Assembly (NCBI GenBank): GCA_037447605.1
Contig: CM074814.1
Coordinates: 544,565 to 608,564 of the forward strand
DNA length: 64,000 bases
Reading direction: 5' to 3'
Origin: Zygnema circumcarinatum
Lineage: Eukaryota; Streptophyta; Zygnematophyceae; Zygnematales; Zygnemataceae
The notes below the pieces were generated by a model. The model was not told the origin of the DNA. It made no database searches and saw only the letters and a program-made list of their open reading frames with translations. Within the stretch, counting starts at the first letter, position 1, and the number at the start of each line of letters is the position of its first letter. Of this stretch, positions 24,559 to 35,640 are shown piece by piece. Made by a program: the position numbers and the translations under genes.

Positions 24559-25345
24559 TGTACAGATTTAAATTGTTCGTCTGATTTGCTTCTTAGTCTG
24601 CAGAAAGAGGGGTTGAATGTGGAGAAGGTACATGTCAAAATGTCATCCGCTACAGAGGGATAGAGCCGATGCAGAATGAAAACCTGCAGGTCGTTTGGGT
24701 TTGAAAGAGTTTTGACTAACCTTTAACCCGAACCCTAACCCTAACTGTGATTCTACATTGAAATTTGAAGCAAATCTAAAATTAGTGTGTAGATTTTCAG
24801 TATTTCAGTCAGTATTTGAGTCAGTATTCGTAAGTCGTAGCATGGAAGACCAGGTGCAGGCTCGTGGCTAGAAACCCTAAAAGCATTAGTCATTCTCTAG
24901 AGCAGGCAGCCATGCTTCAGATTTAATGTGAGGAAGGCAGTTTGTAACTTTGTATAGTAGTGTGCAAACTTAGGGAGGTTTACATGCAAAGTCCCTCAAA
25001 TGGAGGGCTTATTCCTGTAAAAATACTTCATAACTGAACAGAGATGCGCGAGATATTTTCAAGCCATTGTTGCCTGCATGCACTTGTATCCGATCCATTT
25101 TTTTGCAACGCGTCTATCTCCTCTGTCCCTTTCCTGCCTCTCTGCAAGCTCAAGTTTCTGTGTCAAAAATATTCGAGGAAAAACCCCTTTAACGTCATAT
25201 CAATCGAGTAAAATAATCCTTGAAGCAGACGATGAGCCGCTTATGCACTGGCGGATCCACGGTTGAATTCAAGAGGGGCCTTTAGCTCTGTTCACAAACT
25301 TCAGTCACCACAGAATCACGGAGTACTTTAATCTCCTGCTTATAA
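24559..25345. other. AP2 gene 3' flank and intergenic DNA
   Basis: No exon is recognised. A short telomere-like run (ACCCTAACCCTAAC) lies near 24730. Confidence 0.5.
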
Positions 25346-25482
25346 TAGGGGGTGTCAGACTTAACGAAATCTTACGAACAAAAAAGTTTTGTAAGTACTC
25401 CGCCGCACCAGGATTGCTATGTCACCGAAGTACTCGTTCTGGTCTCAAACTTACGAACAATTTTTAAGTCTGACACCCCCTA
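25346..25482. mobile_element. MITE-like element with terminal inverted repeats and TA flanks
   Basis: The ends are GGGGGTGTCAGACTTAA (from 25348) and its exact reverse complement (to 25480), 17 bp of perfect inverted repeat continuing imperfectly. The 133-bp core is flanked on both sides by TA, as expected for a TA target duplication. CTTACGAACAA occurs near both ends. No coding capacity. It lies about 380 bp upstream of the thioredoxin o start codon. Confidence 0.75.
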
Positions 25483-25860
25483 ATTTCCTCTTGTTGTGCA
25501 GGTAGGGCGAATTTTTTCTTTGCTGGCCCCTCGTTGCGTAGCAGTTCCGTTACCCGTCGGAACGAGGAACTGTCACAAGGAACCGCTCATATGGTGTCGT
25601 CCGTACATAGTCGTATTCCACGGAATTAGGCTGATCCATGAAGTTGAACGCGCCGTGATTTCTGACTAGTTCCGTGAAGGAAATTTTGTTCACGGAAAGC
25701 TTGGAATTGCAATCACGGATTAGACGCATGTGACCACCCACTCTCCCCGCTCTCCTCCCCCTCTCTCTCTCCACTCCCACCGTCTCCTCTCCCGCTCCCT
25801 CTCTCGCTCCCCTGCCCTCCTTCCTCCCTCCCCACTCTCTCCTCTTCTAAACTCACGGCC

Positions 25861-27554
25861 ATGGCCGGTGTATTGCGGCAGCGTTTCTCTCGGAGGCTTG
25901 TTCTCGGAGCCTTCTCTCAGCTACCCCATAGCAGCTCCAGACTCCATGCTGTTGTAGCTAACGGAAACGGACCTACTGTTGCGTACAGTACATGGAACGC
26001 TGTCGAGGTCATGCTTGCACGTGCGAGTTCCGCGGCCTGTCAGCGGAGCCCCCCCTGGCTGCCTCTGCTTCCTGTTAAAGGGCGCCACTTCAGTGGTAAG
26101 CGAAAGAGACCTGCATACATATTGCATACATGCCCCATGATATACCTTTATGCATCCTCATGACATGATTTCATGGCCCATGCATGTCCTGCTTTCAGAA
26201 CCCTATGCCATGGTTTCGGAGCAGAATGCCGTACTTCCATAACCCCATAACATGTTTTGACGGTCCAATTAACAGCTTTAATTGGCCTCGACATGCTCCT
26301 CTAAACCCATCATGATGCGTTTGGTAGCTCGGACACATATTTCCTTTGTACAGTGTCATGCTCTCATGCCCTCATGTCGTCCCCATGACATGCTTTTGTA
26401 GCTCTGTGACGTACCCTAACGACCCAATGCCATGCTTTGATAACCCCATGGCATGCTTCCATGCTTCAATGTGTAGGCACATAATATCCCCATATATATA
26501 TTTTACATTTTTTTCTTCTTTTTTTATATGTTCCTCTTTGAAGTGCAGGTGCTGCGACTTCAAAGGTGGTAGTAGTCGCAACGGATGACGAGTTCCAAAC
26601 GGCACTGAAAGATGCTCAAGGTGCAACTTCAAAGCAGGCCCCTACGCCTCGTTTCCTCCTTTCCCCTTCATTTGCTTTTTTAAGGAAATCAGTTTCTCTT
26701 CATGTTTCAAGGCTGTATTTCTCAATCTTTTAAAGAATTGCTCTTTATTTTTTCTTTGATATTTTTTTGGGTGGGGTGGAAGGTGGAAACAGACAAGAGT
26801 CAACTGGCGGTGGTTGACTTTACTGCTGTGTGGTGTGCCCCTTGTAAGTGGCTCTCTCTTTTTCAAGCTAAAACTCCTTTGACTATACCTAATATATTAT
26901 ATATATAGTTTTTTTCATTCTCTGCCCGTCCCATAGTTGAACACATGTTCTATTACTGTCCAGCTTCATTACCCTGACCGACAAGGTCGCAATCTCAACC
27001 CTATAACAGAACGAGTCTAATTTGAAAACCTCTCCACCGTGAACCCTTAAAATGACGTCCTAAGAGTTTTATGAAGGAGGACGGGCAGGCCAAAAGTTTG
27101 CTCCAATATTCGATCAACTGAGTATGGACTGGGAGGATGTGCGCTTCCTCAAGGTCGACATTGATAACGTACGCAGTCTCAGATTTTCTTGGACATTTTG
27201 AGTTTTCAAGGATAGAAATGCAGAGGAAAAATGTATTTCCCAAGGAAGATGTCTAAGTGCAGTGGATTTCATTTCTCGCGTTGGAAACAGGAAGATTTGC
27301 AGCAGACCGTCACGAGTGCAGGCATTAGAGCGGTGGTATGGCCCCNNNNNNNNNNCCCTCCCCCTCCCCTTCCCTTCTCGAGAGCTAATTTTTGCTTCGT
27401 TCCTTCCCTCTCTTCCCTTCCACTTTCTTGCTTTTATTTTTCTTTCGGGCAGCCCACTTTTCAGTTCCACAAGGGAGGGAAGAAGAAGGGTGAATTTACC
27501 GGCGCCGACCTCGAGAAGTTGAACGACATGATTCAACTACATCGCCAAACTTAA
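25861..27554 (+). CDS. TRXO: thioredoxin o-type, mitochondrial
   Basis: Six exons in phase: 25861-26095, 26549-26620, 26793-26843, 27089-27168, 27291-27335 and 27453-27554, giving 194 residues. The first 75 or so residues are rich in Arg, Ser and Ala and read as a mitochondrial presequence. The thioredoxin domain follows: VVDFTAVWCAPC (Cys117 and Cys120), KFAPIFDQLS, FLKVDID, the cis-Pro in AVPTFQFHKGG (Pro162), and KKGEFTGADLEKL. The C-terminal block matches plant thioredoxin o better than h or m types. It reduces disulfides in mitochondrial targets using NADPH-thioredoxin reductase. The active site is WCAPC rather than the usual WCGPC. A 10-N gap lies in intron 5 only, so the coding sequence is intact. 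Confidence 0.88.
27346..27355. other. assembly gap (10 N)
   Basis: Ten undetermined bases in intron 5 of the thioredoxin o gene, at the start of a CT-rich stretch. Confidence 1.
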
Positions 27555-27732
27555 AAGCGATGTCAAAATCAGCGGAAATAAGTCATTTTTTTTGGACGAT
27601 TGTAGCCTTTCATTTTTTTGAGCGGTTGTACATAAGCATGTGCTCCGGAGCGTTGGCACAACATCCCTCTAAGGGCTTAAGAAGCGCCCTGTTTTCGCGT
27701 GACAAAGTATTGAAAGCAGCTGGAAGCTATGT

Positions 27733-27872
27733 AATGCATTTCATGCACAACAATATGCACAACAACTTGAACAACAACTTACACAACAACATGCACGACA
27801 ACTTGAACAGCAACATGCACAACAACTTACACAACATGCATGCTACATTCATGTACAACATGCACAACCTCA
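27733..27872. repeat. minisatellite of ATGCACAACAACTT-like units
   Basis: About nine imperfect units of 12-15 bp alternating ATGCAC/TTGAAC/TTACAC with AACAAC lie downstream of thioredoxin o. The open frame across it is low complexity and is not called as a gene. Confidence 0.85.
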
Positions 27873-28362
27873 AGTGCATGTCGTACATGTATGTTGTGAT
27901 AGAAACAGAGTCCGTAGAGGACATGAGAGGACATTCTATGTGATGGTCCGGACCTCCGGTTTGGGTGGACAAAAGACACGTGGCAGACTGTCGAGGCATT
28001 ATCGACCAATATCGACCAATATCGAGATACCGGCGGTCATGCATACACACGACGTGACACGTAAATCCTGTGACGTGACGGTAAACCGCCAAAAGGTGAA
28101 ATGTTTCCCTCGTCTTATGGTTTGACTTCCCTCCTCTCCTCTCTCCACCCTTCCTCTATCTCTCTCCTCTCCTCTCTCTCTCCCCCTAACCCCCCCCCCG
28201 CCCTCTTGCCCCCCTCCCCCCCTTCCCCCTCTCCCCCCCCCCCCTCCCACTCGCCCCTTCCCAACTCTTCCCTCCCCACCCACACCTCCCCTCCTTCGTG
28301 GTGAGTCTCATTTGCTATTTACCTTCCCGACATCCCACTTTTAATTTGATTTTTGTTTTCCC

Positions 28363-28434
28363 TTCAGGCAGCCCGCATTTCAGTTCCACAAGGGAGGAAA
28401 GAAGTTCGGGGAGTCTTCCGACAACGACCAATAG
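28363..28434 (+). pseudogene. partial second copy of the thioredoxin o last exon
   Basis: After a pyrimidine stretch and GGCAG, the sequence repeats the start of exon 6: FQFHKGGKK is retained, the DNA is about 90% identical over the first 35 bp, then it diverges and stops at TAG 28432-28434. The retained acceptor makes it either a decayed duplicate or an alternative last exon giving a C-terminus shortened by about 10 residues. Confidence 0.65.
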
Positions 28435-28516
28435 AAGACCCCCTCCCCCCCCTTCCCCCTTCCCCTCCCCTCCCTTGCTCCCTCCTCTCTCCCTCTCTCT
28501 CTCTCACTCTCTCTCT

Positions 28517-28523
<7 letters not shown>

Positions 28524-28585
<62 letters not shown>
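28524..28585. repeat. (CA)n microsatellite
   Basis: About 30 CA units on the plus strand, preceded by a CT-rich run. Confidence 0.97.
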
Positions 28586-29316
28586 GCACCACACAATGTG
28601 TGATATAACCAATATCTCCAAAAGTAGAAATTACAAGCACCCGTGCAATGAATTATGGGTTCTGCAAACCTTTTCGGGGTCAGAACAACGAATGAACCCT
28701 TGAATGGCAAGCCTTGGCGCTAAAACCCTAAACCCTAGCCCTAAAAAAACCTCCGCAACTCAACTGCGGAGAGAAACTCACAAGAAAGTGAGCCCTTCCA
28801 GACCCTCTCTCTGACGTGCATGCCGCGTTCCGAGAAACAAGACTTCCCTACAAGACTTCAGGCTTCTCACTAAGCTCTCTTTCTTTCCTCCACTCTCTCT
28901 CTCCTTCTCTCTCTCTCTCTCACATCTCGCTGTGGGTAAAATTGCATGAATAGAAAGTTTTTTCCGCACCTTTTCGACAGGGTGATACTTTGAATATCTC
29001 GAATTGCCTTCGCCGTGCTCTCGCCTGTTCCGCTCCATTCCGCTTTGCATGTCGCACTCGAGTAGGCATACATCTCCACCTCCCGTCCTCTTACTTTCCC
29101 GTTCTCTCACTTCCTCCCCACTCTCTAGCCCATTGCTTGCTTCCCCAACATCTCTCCCACTTTCCATTCCTTTCCTTCTCCTGCCACTTCCTCCACTCCT
29201 TCTCCCTCTCCCTCTCCCTCTCCCACTCCCTCACGTTTACTAATCCACAGCTGAGGGAGGACGGAGCGAGAGATTCCAAGGCCCCTCCCTCCCTCCTAAC
29301 GAGTGAGAGTCTAATT

Positions 29317-29754
29317 CTAAGCCGCCTCGTCAGCTACTCTCCCCTTGGCATAGTTAAACGAATTCTCTTCTCCCGAATTCCACCTCCCTCCTTCTCCCCC
29401 TAACCGGTATGTTCCTCCACTCCCATCATCACTCTCAAAGCTCCCGACCCTCCCTTGCCCTGCATCCCCTTCACTCTTACCACTACCACCTCCGCCACCT
29501 CTCGCTTCCTCTCCACCATACCTCGTTCCACCATATCCTCCCCCAGCTTTTGTAGAGCCTGAGTTCTGTTCCACACTCTGTCCCCCTCTCGCTTTATTCA
29601 TGTTAAGGGACGTACTCCCATTTTCGAGAATGCTATCTTCATCCTCTCCCCCGTGCCGTGCCTCAGTCTTAGTCTCTCTGTACTGCTGCCGAACAGTTCC
29701 CTGCGTCTGTTTCTCCGTTTCAGTTCCGCTTGCCTGTGTTTGCTGCTTGTCCAT
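29317..29754 (-). CDS. hypothetical Gly/Gln-rich hydrophilic protein
   Basis: An ATG-started open frame of 145 codons. The N-terminal half is rich in Gln, Thr and Glu, the C-terminal half in Gly and Ser. There are no hydrophobic segments or recognised domain. The composition is not a simple dinucleotide repeat, which argues for real coding sequence, but no splice partner or similarity was found. It could be the first exon of a longer gene with a donor inside the frame. Confidence 0.35.
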   Translation of the reverse strand: MDKQQTQASGTETEKQTQGTVRQQYRETKTEARHGGEDEDSILENGSTSLNMNKARGGQSVEQNSGSTKAGGGYGGTRYGGEEARGGGGGSGKSEGDAGQGRVGSFESDDGSGGTYRLGGEGGRWNSGEENSFNYAKGRVADEAA

Positions 29755-30593
29755 TCGCTGTTACGCAGAAGTCAAAACGGACCGATTAAGAACTCTCTTC
29801 TCGACCTAGGAGAACCTAACCCTAAAACTGCCAAGCCATAAAATCCTTCAGTTTCTGCACTCTCTGAAACTCTGAAAGGGAGCTAGAAGAGCCTTTGTAT
29901 GAGTGGAGAGTTCAAGAGTTTAAAGTTTCATTCACTTTTGTTTCGATGCCCTTTCCATTCATTTCTATTTCATATATGGCCCTGGAGGATTCGGGACTTC
30001 AAGGTTTAGAATTGGAGTTCGAGGTTTGAACACAGTAAAACCCCCCCTTGAATACGAATTTTTTTGAGGTAGCAGACATCTATAGAAACAGTGGTCCTCT
30101 TTGATTGTCAACAGCAGCTTTTTAAGGTTTAGCTTGTTAGGGCTCGGAGAGGCCTAACCTGTTTTCCAGAATCTACAGAAGAAAGGTACTGCTTCATTCT
30201 GCTCAGTTCTTCATTCTGCATCCAAAACATGAACATAATTGGACCCCGTCCCACCCCCAGAAAAACTGCAAGTCAATTCTATCTTCAATTCTCCTTTACA
30301 AGTGAAGAACTTTCTCCCGCCAGCAGCTGCTCTGTTGTACGTTGCCTTGTACTGAGCATGCAAGGAAACGGTCTAAAGAAGTGACTCCTACAAACAATTC
30401 GAAGAAAAGCTCTCTCTCCCTTCCCCTACTTTCAACCCCACTACCTCTGTCTTCTCTCCTCTCTCTCGCTATGAACACCTTCCGTGCAAAGGTCAGTGGC
30501 TAGCCCTCATAAGTTGGACCTTAACTTTGTACAGATGGTCCCCTTAACAGAACTTTAACTTTTAAAAACAACTTTAGCTCTATACGCTTTCTT

Positions 30594-32352
30594 CTATTTA
30601 GAAGTGATGAATTTCACCATTGAGCTGAGCTTAGATTGAAGGTCCTGATATCGACGCTCTGCGTCTGCAGTCTGCTCCGCTGCCTTTGCAAGTTCCTCCT
30701 CCTTGCTCCTATAATCATGAGCAAAATCTTTCTTTTCAAAAAAAAATCAGCAGAAGCTGACTTAAGATATTCATGCAAGAACAATCAGTAAAACTAATCA
30801 TCAAAACAAGGAGTCCCACAAAAGAAACGTTTCTTACCTTTTCTCTGCTTCCAATAGTTTATGGACCTGCTGCACTTGCTCGATTTTCTGTTCCCATGCC
30901 CTCACCCTCCCTAGTTAGTTAGTTAGTTTTGTTAGTTAGTTAGTTGGTTTTGTTAGTTAGTTAGTTAGTTTTGTTAGTTAGTTAGTTCTAGTTAGTTAGT
31001 TGTTTTTTTTTCCCTAGTTTTTTTTTCCTAGTTTCTTCTCCTTAGTTGCTACCAGAAGGCTTGAACATGTAATGTTTGAACTGCATGAATGCCACCATTT
31101 GGAAAAGTCGGAAAAGAATCCAAGCTCCTGATCCAAACAGAGAAGTTTCAGAACCATTCCTTGGAGGATGTTGACAATGTAAAGGATGTCAATGACAATG
31201 TACAACGATGTGATGGATGTAGATAATGTGAGTGATGTAAAGGATGGAGGGCAAAAGAGGAGGATGGTAGCTTACCATTTCCAAGTCCGCTTTTTGGGTT
31301 TGAAGTGTCTGCTTCGACTGCACCTCATCATTCAGCTGTTTCTTTGTCTACAATTTCACAGGAAAGGGGGCCACATTGGTCGACCGAAATTTTAGTCATT
31401 TCTTCTTTGCCGAATGAAGGTTAGAAAATGAGTTTCCAATCAAATTGAATATCCGGGACACTGAGAATAAGGAGAGTTAATGTGACAGATAAACAGAAAT
31501 AAGCAGTCGTGGTCAGAGGGCTGACACAGAAAGGGGGGGAGAGAGAGGGGAAAGGAGAGAGCAAGTGAGAAAGGGGCGACAGAGAATGGGAACAAGGAGA
31601 GAGCGAGAGAGAGAGGGGGAGAGGTCCCTTAACCTCGATCGAGAAAAGTTTAAATTTAATATTCCATTTAGACTTAGTCTTAGCTAGCTTTCATCCTTTC
31701 TTAAGCAGAACTAAGTAAACAAAAAAGAAAACAACTAACATATTCATCCCTTCCAGCCTGACAACATCATTCAAATGTCTGAAGTGAAAAGCCTTCTCTA
31801 TTCCAATAAAGATAATCTTCACGTTTCCGATGTTTTCTCAAAATCTCGATGCATTCTAAGACACTATTTAAACCATCAAGACCTTTCACATCACAACCCA
31901 AAAAATCCTCATTTTTTTGCTTAACACAGTAGCTACTTTCATCACATGGAACCCCCGAATCTTAATTCTACTTACCAGATCATGTGCTTCTTGGATTTGC
32001 GCTCCCTTCATTCTCTCTTTCTCAAACTTATCCTTCCATTCAGTCACAGTCTTCAGCGAATCCTCATACATTTTTTCAAACTGTCTCCTGCGATCCCCCA
32101 ACCCTAAAAACCTCAGCGATTGAGCAGTGCCTGAGCTCCGTGACTTATAAATTACATTTGCTTTCTAAATTTTGAACCTTCTAAGGCCCATCCTGCCACA
32201 GCTGTTGGTTCAAGGAAGAGTTGTATCTACCCTGAACGCTGACTGTGTGTGAGTTCCCTCTGCATGGCGACGTGATGTTGATAGAAGATCACTCCCGCAG
32301 TGAGGAGAAGTGCCAAATAACAGACCCGTCCTGCTGCTCCGCTTCTTGCCAT
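30594..32352 (-). CDS. small single-pass membrane protein with coiled coil, unrecognised
   Basis: Exons 32352-32231, 32087-31976 and 31347-31276 join in phase, and 30910-30838 joins 30708-30594 in phase; the link between 31276 and 30910 has a phase mismatch, so a border or a small exon is unresolved. The N-terminus has one hydrophobic segment (VCYLALLLTAGVIFY) after a short basic start, suggesting a signal anchor. The rest is heptad-like and charged: KMYEDSLKTVTEWKDKF, KKQLNDEVQSKQTLQ, EQKIEQVQQVHKLLEAEK, then ELAKAAEQTADAERRYQDLQ. The end is VKFITSK. Length is roughly 172 residues. The stop before the ATG in the same frame supports this start. I do not recognise the family; a membrane-tethered coiled-coil scaffold is inference. 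Confidence 0.55.
30908..31012. repeat. (GTTA)n tandem repeat with TTTTG interruptions
   Basis: TTAGTTAGTTAGTTTTG units repeat about five times, directly next to the acceptor of an exon of the membrane coiled-coil gene. Confidence 0.85.
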
Positions 32353-32396
32353 ACTTAGAGCACGCTCCTCCTAAACTTCTCTCTGCACAATAATAA

Positions 32397-32610
32397 ATGG
32401 AAAAGCGAAGAGCGAAGAGAGGGAGGGAAGTGGAGGGGCAAGTGGAGATAGGAACAGGAGGGAGGAGAGATGAGAGAGGGGGGAAGGGAGGAGAAGGAGA
32501 GGAGAAAGAGGAGGAAGGAGAAGGGCAAAGAGAGAGAGAAGGGGAGAGGAAAAAGGCAAGACCGGAGGGGAAAGTGGAGAGAGAAAAAAAGGGAGAGGAG
32601 AGGGCGGGAT
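32397..32610. repeat. GA-rich purine tract
   Basis: GGAGAGG/GAAGAG-rich sequence on the plus strand. On the minus strand it is a pyrimidine tract ending in TTATTATTGTGCAG near 32390, so it may be an intron in the 5' untranslated part of the membrane coiled-coil gene. Confidence 0.7.
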
Positions 32611-32649
32611 AAGGCAGAAGTCTCCGGTTAAGAAGAGAGAAACAAAAAC

Positions 32650-33381
32650 AGGGCCAAGATCCTGGTGTCGCTTCTGTGAAATCAGGAATGTGAGGTCAAA
32701 AAAATGCTGGGCTAATATAGACTGCAAAGGAATCTCTAATCCATTGATCTGATTCACTTCAGGCATCAACTCCATGAAAAACTGCAAGCGTAGCTGAAGT
32801 CAAATCTCGATTTGGTTTCCTCGAAACCTCCGAAAGCTTACTTCCGAAAGTGTTCCGCAGTTTTCATCATAATGCACAGAAATGTGGAAGTTGCAACTGA
32901 TGTATCCACGCAGCAGAGGGAAGACAACCCTACAACTGGCAACTCCCTCTCTCTCTGACTCTCTCACTCTCGCCCTCTCTCCCACTTTCAGTATCCCTCT
33001 CCCTGCTTTATCGATCTCCCTCTCCCTCTCCCTCACCCCGCGTAACTCTCTCTCTGCATTCATCCCCTCTCTGCCTCTTCCATTATACGAATCCTCACGT
33101 CCCTATCTGCCAGCATCTCCTCTTAGCTGGCAGCCATAAAAAAACTCTAATGTTCACCACTGCTGATCCGTTTTTAGACAGGAAAAAGTTGACTCAAACG
33201 GTTCGCCAGCTTGCCGTGGCTTTAATCTTACTGATCTCCAGACCAGAAGCCTAGCATTTATACGCTGCAAACTGCCCCTACCATACACATACATTTCTTC
33301 TCTCTCCTTGAGATGCATAACTGAGATCGTTTGAATGCAAGTAGTCGCCTTTTCTGCGCATACCCAGACTTCAGCACTGAT
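32650..33381 (-). CDS. unrecognised exon group, three in-phase segments
   Basis: 33381-33293, 32929-32842 and 32781 to about 32650 join in phase with GT-AG borders. They encode EVWVCAEKATTCIQTI, HLKEREEMVVFPLLRGYI, FHISVHYDENCGTLSE, then MELMPEVNQINGLEIP and a hydrophobic end. The composition is that of a folded protein rather than repeat DNA, but I do not recognise the family. No start codon or stop was fixed. The open frame continues upstream of 33381, so exon 1 may be longer. It could belong to the next minus-strand gene. Confidence 0.35.
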
Positions 33382-34790
33382 CTGCAAAGGCTTACCTTTA
33401 CAGTTCCCGGCAGGCAGACCGATTCCAATCGAAAAAATGCACCAGTAGAATCTGATACTGACCAAAGTTTCAGGTTTTTCAGCTTGTACAGATTCAGCGA
33501 CAGATACAGGTACGAAAACACTCCAACTTATTGAGAAAGAGAGAGAGAGAGAGCGAGAGACGAAGGGTGCACCCTTTACCGTACATGTTGTACGGTCCGT
33601 GTTGTACGAATTCCAACTGTAGGACCGTACGGTAGAATAGAAACCGTCATCCTCGCCGTAAAACAAGAGCTGTAACGGGTACAAGGAACATAGAGCGCTC
33701 TACGGACACCAACAATGGCCTTATTCCCACACCCCGAAAACCATATGCAGTACCAAAAATCCTTCCCGAAAAAACCGTCAAATTCATGAAGCCCTAACTT
33801 TCAGGCTTCTGATTGGTCAAACTTCGAGGGCCGCGCGCTGATTGGCTGAGGGAGAGGAAAAAAATCGTGGATTTTTTTTGGGGTAAAATGTACTGATAAT
33901 CGGACGATACGATACTTCTCGGGATCCGGCCAGTTCACCGGTTAGCGTACTGTTCCAGTTCCCGTTCAGTGCAGTGGAACAGATCGGGCGAAAATAGAAA
34001 AACGTTTGGGTAGAAAAGGGACGGGAATGTTTGCAAGTTTTGCCACAATAGGTAGTTCGAGATCTAGGATAGCGCATTGACATTGATCTCACGATGGCAA
34101 AACCATCATATACATGGGTTTGGATTCCAGAGTTGTTGTTCAATGTTGTTGTCGTTGTTGTAAAGTTGCATGTTCGTTTCGTTCGCTAGATATTTAAGTT
34201 TACTATTGAGAGCCCCAAAGGCCCCGAAGATAGATGGAGTAATCATCATTCATCGTCGTCGTGGTTCAAGCTTTCACAATGCACAAGCTTCACTACCAAC
34301 AAAAATTTTATTTGATGCAAAGTGGTTACAGTTTCGAGAGAATTAGGGCATTCCAATGCAACGGTTGGCGGGGCTTGCAGACGTTGGCCGTGTACCGGAT
34401 ATCACCGGCACACACTGCCCAAAAGTCGCAACAAGGAAAAACTGTCCGCAGGCGAAGGGGTCATCCCCCTCAAGCATTTTGCTCTAATTTTGTTTCCAAA
34501 GACGTCAAAAAGGAGAAGGTGCCTGCAGTTCAACACAACAATGAAAGACAGCGGGGGAGAGGGAATGCTGGAAGCTGGGAGGGAGGAGGGAGAGATAGAG
34601 AGAAAAGGAAAGTGGGAGAGAGAGAGTGGAGGCCTTCCTTCTCACAGACCCTCCTCCCCATCCCCTCTCTCTCCCTCCCTCCTCTCTCCCTCCTACTTTC
34701 CTCCCCTCCGGCCTCCTACCACCTACCCTCAGCCTCAGCCTCAGCACTGCGGCGTCCATCAACACTGAACATTACACTTCGGAAAATTCG
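33382..34790. promoter_or_regulatory. 5' region with GTAC-rich palindromes and a dispersed motif copy
   Basis: At 33578-33635 several GTAC cores occur (CCGTACATGTTGTACGG, TTGTACGAA, ACCGTACGGTA). TTGTACGAA fits the reverse complement of the SBP-box consensus TNCGTACAA. One copy of the window's palindromic motif (CATTGATCTCACGATGGC) lies at 34080. No exon is recognised in 33700-34790. Confidence 0.4.
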
Positions 34791-34807
34791 CCATGGCAGC
34801 CCTCTCC

Positions 34808-35092
34808 AAAGTTTGAACCCTAATTCCGCCATGTTGACCACCTTCAAACCCTAATTCCGCCATGTGGCCTACCTTCAAACCCTCGTTCCGCATTTGGCTC
34901 ACCTTCGAACCCTAATTCCGCCGTGTGGGCCGCCTTCAAACCCTAATTCCGCCATGGAACCCGACTACAAACGCTAATTCTACCAAATTACCCGTCTCCA
35001 AACCCTAATTCCGCCATGTGGGTCGTCGTCAAACCCTAAATCCGCCATGGAACCCGTCTCCAAACCCTAATCCCGCCACGGAACTCGTCAAC
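34808..35092. repeat. telobox-containing tandem repeat, unit about 32 bp
   Basis: About nine imperfect units of the form TTCAAACCCTAATTCCGCC followed by ATGTGG or ATGGAACC and a short variable part. Each unit includes AAACCCTAA. It lies about 850 bp upstream of the first DnaJ start codon. Confidence 0.9.
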
Positions 35093-35544
35093 CCGTGCTT
35101 CGGCAGTCGCTGCTTGTTACCGAGGAAGGAGCGGAAGGGTACAGGTACAGGCGTGACGGATGTCACGTTTCCTCGGAGACCCGGAGGACAGCCTTTTGGG
35201 AAGCTTCTCGAATGCGAGCCGCGCCGTTCTACGCGCATTTCCTGGAAATATGGTTGGAAAACAAAAAATGGAAAGAAATTTCCTTGCCGGAAAAAATTCG
35301 ACCATTTTTTTGCGGGCAGAATGTAACCACTTCAAAAATGAATTCGATTCGAAAATTCTGGCCATACATATTACATTACTCGTCCAAAGGAGCATTCCTA
35401 AATTTCGGTTCCACGGACACATTGACCAACGAAATAAACTTTTCCAACTTCCAAAATTCCCAAACTTTTTCAAGGAAATGTAATTTTAACCTTGGCCCCT
35501 TATTCGTTCCGGTACACCCAATAAAAAACAGAAAAAAAAACCCG

Positions 35545-35640
35545 CGCAGTTTCACGGCCTTTGAAAAAACCGCGCGGTCTCACGCCCTTTTGAGGAAACC
35601 GCGCGGTCTCACGCCCTTTTGAGGAAACCGCGCGGTTTTT
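35545..35640. repeat. 29-bp tandem repeat with CCGCGCGG palindromes
   Basis: The unit GAAACCGCGCGG + TCTCACGCCCTTTTGAG occurs two and a half times, with a degenerate copy upstream near 35541. CCGCGCGG cores are spaced 29 bp apart (near 35570, 35599, 35628), about 300 bp upstream of the DnaJ start codon. Confidence 0.9.

Noticed and set aside
34261-34854. 197-codon plus-strand frame
   Set aside because: Composition changes sharply at the GA tract, no family signal, and an overlapping frame is equally open.
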